Assembly: GCF_914767665.1 (NCBI RefSeq)
Contig: NC_059504.1
Coordinates: forward strand, 6,140,501-6,204,500
Source of the DNA: Harmonia axyridis
Taxonomy: Eukaryota; Arthropoda; Insecta; Coleoptera; Coccinellidae
Length of the DNA stretch: 64,000 bases
Reading direction: 5' to 3'
Position numbers and translations under genes: made by a program. This document shows positions 56,755 to 64,000 of the stretch, one piece after another. Every line of letters starts with the position of its first letter. The stretch's first letter is position 1. The notes beneath the pieces are model-generated. The model was not told where the DNA came from and did no database searches. It was given only the letters and a program-made list of their open reading frames with translations.

Positions 56755-58039
56755 ACAGGCCAATTGAAAAGTCCCCGGTCTACCATAGTAAAACACTTTT
56801 TTTTGGCAAAATTCGATTGTATTATTCAACATAGTTGCCTTCGAGGGTGGTACAGCGATTATAGCGATTTTCCAACTTTTCGATACCATTTTCGTGGTAC
56901 GATTTGTCTTTCGCTTCAAAATAGGCCTCAGTTTCGCCAATTACTTCTTAATTGGCCCTAAATTTCTTTCCAGCGAGCATTCTTTTGAGGTCTGAGAACA
57001 GGAAAAGTCCCTGGCGCCAAATCTGGCGAATATGGTGGATGCAGAAGCAATTCGAAGCCCAATTCATGCAATTTTGCCATTGTTTTCATTGAATTGTGAC
57101 ACGGCGCATTGTCTTGATAAAACAGCACCTTTTTTTCTTCAAATAGGACAGTTTTCAACGATTTCATCCTTTCAACGATCCAATAACGCTTTATAATAGC
57201 CAGACCATCGCTGTCGATGGTCTGGCCCTTTTGAAGGTAATCAATGAATATTATACCTTGCGCATCCCAGAATACTGATGCCATAACCTTGCCAGCTTAC
57301 TATTGTGTTTTTCCTCGCTTTGGATTCGGTTCATCGTGTGCTGTCCACTCAGCTGACTGTCGATTGGAATCCGGAGTGAAATGATGGAGCCATGTTTCAT
57401 GCATTGTCACATATCGACGCAAAAATTCAGGTTTATTGCACTTAAACAGCTTCAACCACTGCAGAATCAAACACGTTGTTGCTTTTGATCGATTGTGAGC
57501 TCACTCGGCATCCATTTTGCACACAGATTTTTCATGTACAAATTTTAGTGAATGATATGATGTACACGTTCAGATGATATCTTCACAATGTCTGCAATCT
57601 CGATCAACTTCACTTTACGGTCATTCAAAATTATTTTATGAACATTTTTGATTTTTTAATCGGTGACAGCCTCTTTTGGGCGTCCACTGCATTATTCGCC
57701 CGTCTTCGGTGCTCATTTCACCACGTTTAAACTTAGCTTACCAATGAATGATGGTTGATTCTCCTGGAAACTCTTCATCAAGCCAAGATTTTGCTTCAAC
57801 TGTATTTTTTCCCTTCAAAAAGCAATATTTTATCAGCATACGAAATTCTTTTTTTTCCATCTTTTGTCAAATAATAAAAGTAGCTACACTCACAACGCAG
57901 TATCTCACAAACTAATGGTCAGACTGCTGTCAAATTTTAATACCTAAAGTTTGAAGGTTGGTACTAATTAAAAATCATATGGATTTAATACTGGCACCAC
58001 CATCTGTGCATCAGACCGGGGACTCTTCAATTGGCCTTA
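56755..58039 (-). mobile_element. mariner element (DD34D), near full length, decayed, copy 2
   Basis: 1285 bp, TA-flanked; ends GGCCAATTGAAAAGTCCCCG and CGGGGACTCTTCAATTGGCC. Minus-strand frame 57284-56958 reads SVFWDAQGIIFIDYLQKGQT, VLFYQDNAPCHNS (second Asp) and LLLHPPYSPDLAP, then shifts frame before the third Asp. More stops upstream. Same family as 29600-30687. Confidence 0.83.
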
Positions 58040-58152
58040 TACAAGAAGTCTATTCCGAACGCCAAATTTCCTTGTCACTTTCATTAGATTGGAGGAAGAT
58101 ATCAACCCATAAAAGTTTGCGTGACTTGAATCAAAACCGACAGGTCTGGACT

Positions 58153-58433
58153 CAGGCGCGGAACCAGGGGGGGGGGGTACTGGGGGAACGTTCCCCCCAA
58201 ATGGCCCGGGAGCCTCTTTAATTTTGCCGGCCTCTTGGAATTTGACATACTTAGGCTCAAATAATTACAAGATCAGCAAAAATTTCACCTTCAATACATT
58301 TTGTGGAAACCCATATTAATGAACGGCAAAAAAATGACTTTCCAAAATGGCGAAAGTGGCTGGGTTCCACATTTTCAGTATTTTGAGTATCTAAAAGTTG
58401 CCCCCCCTAAAGAGGGGCCTGGATCCGCGCCTG
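58153..58433. mobile_element. hAT-type MITE with 8-bp target duplication
   Basis: 281 bp. Ends CAGGCGCGGAACCAGG and CCTGGATCCGCGCCTG, the CAGG-CGGATCCAGG type. Flanked by TCTGGACT at 58145-58152 and 58434-58441, an exact 8-bp duplication. Holds an 11-12-bp G run and complementary C runs near the ends. Non-coding. Confidence 0.9.
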
Positions 58434-58441
58434 TCTGGACT

Positions 58442-59339
58442 ACATCATAGTCCAACGAAAATTTGAACTCTGGTATCAATAAATAGAGGAAGAGACGACA
58501 ATCCCAACTCATTCAAACCATCGAACACCTCTTTCAATCCACTCATCCCCAAATTTCAAAACGTTAACCGCCCAGATTCCTCCGGTTATCCAGGAACTTT
58601 CCGAATCATCGTCCAGAAGTGCTTCGACGATGAATAAATCATCGCGCAGTCGAAAAGAAGTAATAAACTTCTCCTTTTCCCAATCCTAGAGCGTCTCCCA
58701 TCCCATACGTCAAATCCTAACGGCATCCAGAAATGGCCCGATTTACATAGACCGTCATGGTTTTATGCTAATGCCCTAGATTTACGGTTATTTTTATTTG
58801 ATTCCCGAAATTATTATATGGACTGTATCCGTATGGATAAAAATCGTATTTCAAACGCGGCGCTAAGAAAGCAAACTTCTGGCCGTTCTTTCGTATCGAT
58901 TGCGCCATCTCCAACAGAGTGAGAATTATTTGCTCTTGGTCCACGTGGTCCTTTTGTTACGCGATCACGATCTATGATCCGTTTTATGCGAATGAACCTG
59001 GAGATCCGCATATTGCTCTCGTTTCTTCTTCTCTTCGTGTTTATGAGCGCGGGATTCGGTTGTGGGTTTTTTTTTTATTGGTGGGATGTTCCCCTTGTCG
59101 CGGTTTTCTTCGCTTTTTTGTTGAATAGCTTCTTGACTTGCTTCTGGTGTCTGGAGGGTCTTATGAGCCAATGCGGAATGTTGTGCTCTTATAAACCAAA
59201 AACTTTGAGAACCTAACTTATATGTTCAATTACTCTCCATCTTTTGAAGGAACCTTGAAGTGATGCAAATAAACATTAGAACGGATGATCAGATCATACT
59301 GAGGAATTTGGAATTGCATATCCAAAGATATTTTTCGAC
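58442..59339. other. Intergenic, no recognised gene
   Basis: Composition less AT-rich from 58500 to 59200. An 80-codon hydrophobic frame at 58974-59216 has no family resemblance I can see. Confidence 0.4.
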
Positions 59340-60040
59340 CTGCAAGTGATGTAATTCTATTAAGCATCTAGATAGAGGCAAGAAAATGACTCTACCAGAT
59401 GAAGTTGCAAGACTGGCATAAGGCTAACACCCTTTTGTCAGCGTAGAAAATAGTACTGCATGACAACAGATCAACTATGGAAGCTCAAGAATGAAAGATT
59501 TTCCTGGAAAAGTAAGAAAGAGACTCTGCTATGCGAACCAGATACAGTTGAAAGAAGGGCATAAGGCAAAAACCCTTATGTAGGCTCAGGAAAGAGTACT
59601 CCATGACAACAAATTAGCTATGGGAACTCCAGACCCAAATATGTCTCTGGAGGAGTAAGATAGCTACTTTGTTACGAAATTGCAAGCAGGGCATAAGTCT
59701 AACATCCTTCTATAGACTTGGAAAAGAGTACTGCCTAGCAACAGATCAGCATTGGGAGCTCAGAAGTAAAAGATTTTTCTGGGAGGAAGATGGGTCTGAT
59801 ATAGATACCAGATGAACTTGAAAGAAGTGCATTAGGCAAACACCCCTCTCTAAGCTTAGAAGAGAGTACTCCTTAGCAACAGATCAGCTCTGGAAGCTCA
59901 GGAATACTCTAAAGAAGTACGGAAGTGACTGTGCTATGGGAACCAGATGAAGTTGCAAGAAAGGCATAAGGCTAAAACCCTTCTGTAGTTTTAAAAATAG
60001 TACTGCATGGCGACAGATCAGCTCTAAGAGCTGAGGAATA
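59340..60040. repeat. Tandem array, five diverged copies of a roughly 137-bp unit
   Basis: The landmark GAAGTTGCAAG...GGCATAAGGC recurs at about 59401, 59544, 59676, 59814 and 59949 (spacings 143, 132, 138, 135). A second landmark, AGTACTGCATG-CAACAGATCAGCT, recurs in step. Satellite-like; no open frame through it. Confidence 0.85.
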
Positions 60041-60240
60041 AGATGTATACGCTGGAAAAGATTCTTGCATTCGTTTGCATAAAATCAATGTGAGGTTTTT
60101 TATCAATCTGTCTGTAATCGTCATGAACGAAAAATATAGTCTGCAACGCAATTTTTATGGTAGGTTCGAAAACAAATCTATGAAATTTTGATTTTGAAAT
60201 TGTAGATGAGACCTGAAAATCTAGATGTGGATTTCCCATA

Positions 60241-60816
60241 GAGTAATAAACATAGATAGAGGGGGTACACGCAATTTTTACATGTCCCCAACATGTTAAG
60301 ATTACGTTGTCGGTTTGTGATATATTTTCAAATCCACAATTTTACTATATCGTAATAAATGTATATTATATTGAATGAAATACATTTATTTCAGTGATTC
60401 CCTATTACATATGCAAATTTGAATATTTGGAATCCTATATTTCTCCTAATTGTCGAATTTATAATGAGACGAATATTTATTATTTTCTGTATCTGAAAAT
60501 CCAAGGTTTGGCAACTTTTGCTCTCCTAGTGTCATCGTTTGTTTCACGTCGTTTGACGCGCTTGAAGTTTGTTTTCTGAATTTATGATATATTTAGATAT
60601 TTATGTCAATATATTTTGAGTTAATATGAAACTTTGATTCACTATGGGATATAAGAAGTGCGTTCTTTGTGGAGAAACACGCGAATTGAGTGAAATATCA
60701 TATCACTGACATGTTTTCATTTCCACGCGCTTCATGTCAAATTTGATAGTTCATGTTGGGGCTAAATTTGTTCACTGAAAACGACATATGCTCCCTCTAT
60801 CTATGTTCATTACTCT
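60241..60816. mobile_element. MITE with GAGTAATAAACATAGATAGA ends, copy 2
   Basis: 576 bp. Ends GAGTAATAAACATAGATAGA and, inverted, CTATCTATGTTCATTACTC. TA flanks the left end. It is the most complete copy of the family and serves as reference for the ones at 20150 and 53930. Confidence 0.8.
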
Positions 60817-61837
60817 GAGATAGCTACCTATAGGAAAACCATAACATTTATGACTTCAAAAATGTTTGTCCCATGACTGGTCTCATGTACAATAACTCCC
60901 ATATAGGAAAACTACAAGAAATCTAAAATTTTCATAGTATAGGTTCTGATATGGAATTTTTGAAATTTTGATCTCATAACTAGAGATTAGATCTAAAAAT
61001 TTGGATGTAACTCAATCAATATTTCCGTGATCTTTGAATCGAGTAAGTTGAGATTGTTGATATGAAATAACAATTCCAAGGTTCGTGCAGAATTTTGTGT
61101 TAATAACTTCAGAACCATAGAACTACCATAGAGGCTTTTGAGAGCTTGTTCATTCATACTCTCTTGGGGATCACATACCTGCATTTATGTACATATGAGA
61201 TCTCCAAGGGTACAATTGGTGACTTCAAATAAGTGCTCGCCACATTTTCGTTAACGATATATTATTTGTAATGATTTTAATCCAACTTCTGAAATTCAAC
61301 TGATGTTTCTTCTTTTTTTTATTGAACAATACTAAAAATTTCAAACAAATATTGTAAAAAAAATGCGGATTCGATGCGTTAGGAAACAGTTGAGCAACTA
61401 CAATGTTATCCAAAGTTTGTCTCAACCAACCTCAGTCGTCGGCTCCTCTTTCAATGGAAACTTGATCAGACTCCCTACGATACAAGCCGAAATAGAACAT
61501 GTACCAGTGCATGAATTTCTTTTCATCGCGAATCGTATAACCAGCACATATGTTCACCTAAAGAAAAAAGTAAGTTTTGGATGCGACCATTGATTCTTGC
61601 ACATAATCCTAGGGGTAACATTATCGAACCTTACTACCCTTAGTGATTCTTCTCAATGAGGGATCGCTAATTCTGCTAAGCCTGGGGTATTTATTCATTC
61701 ACTGCGCTTCAGGGAGAACCAGTTTAAATGGGGGTGTGGATGTTCAGTGGCGTAGATATACGAGGAAAAAAACTATATTGAAAGGGAAAGTAAAATTTTT
61801 TCTTCAAATCGATTCACAGCTTGGCAGAATCATAAAG
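60817..61837. other. Intergenic, no gene seen
   Basis: AT-rich. 61060-61130 (TTCGTGCAGAATTTTGTGTT...) loosely resembles 50145-50200, so a further old repeat family may be present. Confidence 0.4.
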
Positions 61838-62671
61838 ATACTTGGCTTGTGCTTGACTTAGTTTCAAATCGAGCTCAAGTCCAGTAGTAGTTTTCAATCG
61901 AGTAAAGTATTTATTTATTAAGAACTTGAATATCAAGCTTCTTGATATTTAGCAGTTTTATTGTGTAGTGTCACAACAATACAAAAATGATGAAATGAGA
62001 AGTAACCTTGCAAAAAACACTTTTATTTATCAAACTTATTGTAGAAAAGAACCGAAAATATCGACTCTTTTGGAAAAGAAACATATATTTAATCACTATA
62101 AATCATAACAAAAAAAAAATAATAAAAAAATAAAGTTTCTCAATATTGAGAAACCTCCAGGCTTTGCTTGATTTCATACTTTTCCATCCAGGATCTAAGA
62201 CACATGAGGCATCTTATAGATTTGTCGCCTAACCTATTATGGGTTTTTGTAAATGTAAGAGCAGCTCTGGAAAATTGTCTTTCCACAGGAGCTGAAGATG
62301 CTGGCGTTGATAAAAATCCTTAGCCATTTCGGACAAGTTTGGAAAGATATTTCTGAAACTACCAAAATCTACCAATAGATTCCATAGAAATGCGAGAATG
62401 TACTAATAAAGTCACACTGGCGAATGCTTCAGTCTCTCTGCGCTCGAAGAATCCCCTTATTTAGTCTAAGAGCGCACGAGATTGCAGAAATATATGCCGT
62501 TCGACGCGTGCATATCAAGCTCAAGTAATATCGAGTAGCTTGATATCAAGTGAAGCAATAAATATCTAAAATCAAGTCAAGTCAAGCTCAAGTATGTAAT
62601 TTTTCTCGAGCTTAATTTTCAAGTCAAGTAGTTGGTTAAAATGTCAATCTATTTGGCTTGATGAATCCCTA
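61838..62671 (-). mobile_element. hAT element derivative, copy 3 (uninterrupted)
   Basis: Spans from CTTGGCTTGTGCTTGACT to GATGAATCCCTA. Contains the same non-coding left block as copy 2 and the C-terminal dimerization region on the minus strand (about 62310-62160), here with a frameshift near the poly-A-like stretch at 62313. Internal transposase missing. Confidence 0.7.
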
Positions 62672-63394
62672 TGTGAATGATACTTTGCAGATCAATTGAT
62701 CAATCGAGTAATTATTATGCAAATTTGAATCATTCTGCAAAAGCTCTTAACTTCACGTTACTGCTTTTCTAATTCTTTTTTTTTTTGTTTTGTTCTGCAT
62801 TCAATGTCAAGGACCTTATTTATTTTTTTTTTTTCGAATTATAACTTCTCCCCTACGCCACTGCGCGAGTCCTTAACAAGTGGATCAGTCTTGAATGGCA
62901 CACCGCTGAGAGTGGTAATGCCCAGCTCAACCATATGTTGGCCTAGGCCGCGAACATTTGAACAGATGGCCCGTTACGCCAAAAAGTCATTAAGCAGAAT
63001 TGTATGATGCCCGAAACTCGGTTGGGTCGACAAGTGCTTCGGCTGGTGAAAAACATTCGAGGGAACACCCGTACAGGTTCAAATGAAACGGGGTCGAATC
63101 TGTGTAAATATTGGATTCAAAAGATACCAAAAGATTTTCATTGATCATAAATGTTTATGCTCATGATGTAACTCTTTTTTCATTGAAAATTCTACTAACA
63201 ATAATGAAAAAATATAAGAATAAGATGAGAAAAAGATGGGATTAAAAATCTATGAATATATGTTGTTTTCTTGTTTGGGTATATCGTACAAATAATATAC
63301 ATAATGGAAATCATAACAAAAAACAATTATTAAGAAATTCCCACTTATTACGGATGAATATAACTTGCTGAAGATGAAAAAGTTTATATACATA
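62672..63394. other. Intergenic, no gene seen
   Basis: AT-rich with poly-T runs near 62776 and 62822. No recognised element. Confidence 0.45.
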
Positions 63395-64000
63395 CATAGG
63401 CCCACAACTTTGCTTCCAACGTTTTTTTCCGAAATTCGAGGCTTTATTGTGAAAAACTGGTTATACATTATTGTCCATCGCTGGTCACTACTTTCTCCCA
63501 TCTTTCGGGCAGCGTACGAATCCCGCGTTGAAAAAACTGGTCATCTTCAGAAGCGATCCACGAATCGATTCAATTTTTTACTTCCTCATTAGACCGGAAG
63601 TTCTGGTCAGCCAGGCTGTATGCCATTGATCCAATGATATTCCGAGGGAACAACATCTGGAAAATACGGTGAGTGGGGTAGGACTTCCCATTTCAACGTT
63701 TCCAAGTTTGTCTTGATCACTTTCGCAACACGAGGTCAAGCATTGTCATACTGTGAAATCACTTTATCATGTCTCTCGTTGTATTGCGGCCGTTTGCCTT
63801 TCGATGCTCGGCTCAAACGCATTAATTGCGTTCGATAACGATCACCTGTGATTGTTTCAGTCGGTTATAACAACTCATAATACACTACGCCGAGCTAATC
63901 CCACCAAATACTGAACACGACCTTGGAACAGTGAATATTCGGTTTGGACGTCGACGTTGAAGCATGGCCTCATGATTTTCTGCGCTTGGGAATATCGTAA
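63395..64000 (-). mobile_element. Mos1-like mariner copy 3, cut by the window end
   Basis: Starts after TA with CATAGGCCCACAACTTTGCT, matches 54013 onward through ATTCGAGGCTTTATTGTGAA and AAAATACGGTGAG-type C-terminal coding sequence. Frame is broken. The 5' part lies beyond 64000. Confidence 0.78.

Noticed and set aside
58974..59216. 80-residue hydrophobic open frame as a possible small membrane protein
   Set aside because: Overlapping open frames on both strands, no conserved motif, no splice or expression evidence; likely chance in T-rich DNA.
59340..60040. CRISPR-like interpretation of the regular repeats
   Set aside because: Units are about 137 bp, diverged along their whole length and lack short identical repeats with unique spacers; eukaryotic context.

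Overview
The window looks like a piece of an insect nuclear genome: strongly AT-rich, spliced genes with short GT-AG introns, and a heavy load of mariner, Tc1, hAT, non-LTR and fold-back elements. The gene set (a three-CH-domain filamin of the jitterbug type, RNase H2 subunit B, SLC22-like transporters) fits an insect. A beetle is possible, but the sequence alone does not settle the order. It is not prokaryotic: there are no operons, CRISPR arrays or plasmid/phage modules.

Left part (1-28440): almost all of it is one minus-strand gene, a jitterbug-like filamin. I traced 12 coding exons with compatible splice phases from the start codon at 28440 down to 1918, giving about 1121 residues; the 3' end of the gene lies beyond coordinate 1. 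The protein has three calponin-homology domains, filamin Ig repeats, and a long Ser/Pro-rich linker of about 280 residues that breaks the repeat array. Intron 1 (10.2 kb) holds two intact intronless SLC22-like transporter genes, one on each strand, plus a Tc1 element, a large fold-back element and a MITE. The 8.9-kb intron 11 holds a deleted DD41D transposon, a nearly perfect 0.5-kb palindrome and a nested fold-back element.

Middle (28441-33680): a probable jitterbug upstream region, a dead mariner copy, and a complete four-exon RNASEH2B gene on the minus strand with a PIP-box-like C-terminus.

Right part (33681-64000): I recognise no host gene. It is a field of mobile elements: a Tc1 deletion derivative, four copies of a Mos1-like mariner (one fused to a DD41D element), three hAT deletion derivatives (one carrying a non-LTR retrotransposon with a 562-residue open frame), a Penelope-like GIY-YIG remnant, a hAT MITE with clear 8-bp target duplications, several fold-back elements, and a roughly 137-bp tandem array.

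The most unusual things are structural: the pair of intronless transporter genes inside the filamin intron, with a duplicated transposon end just upstream of one of them; the 238-bp-arm palindrome; the chimeric transposon; shared internal deletions that mark amplified non-autonomous lineages; and the density of long inverted repeats. I found no convincing new defence or enzymatic system.
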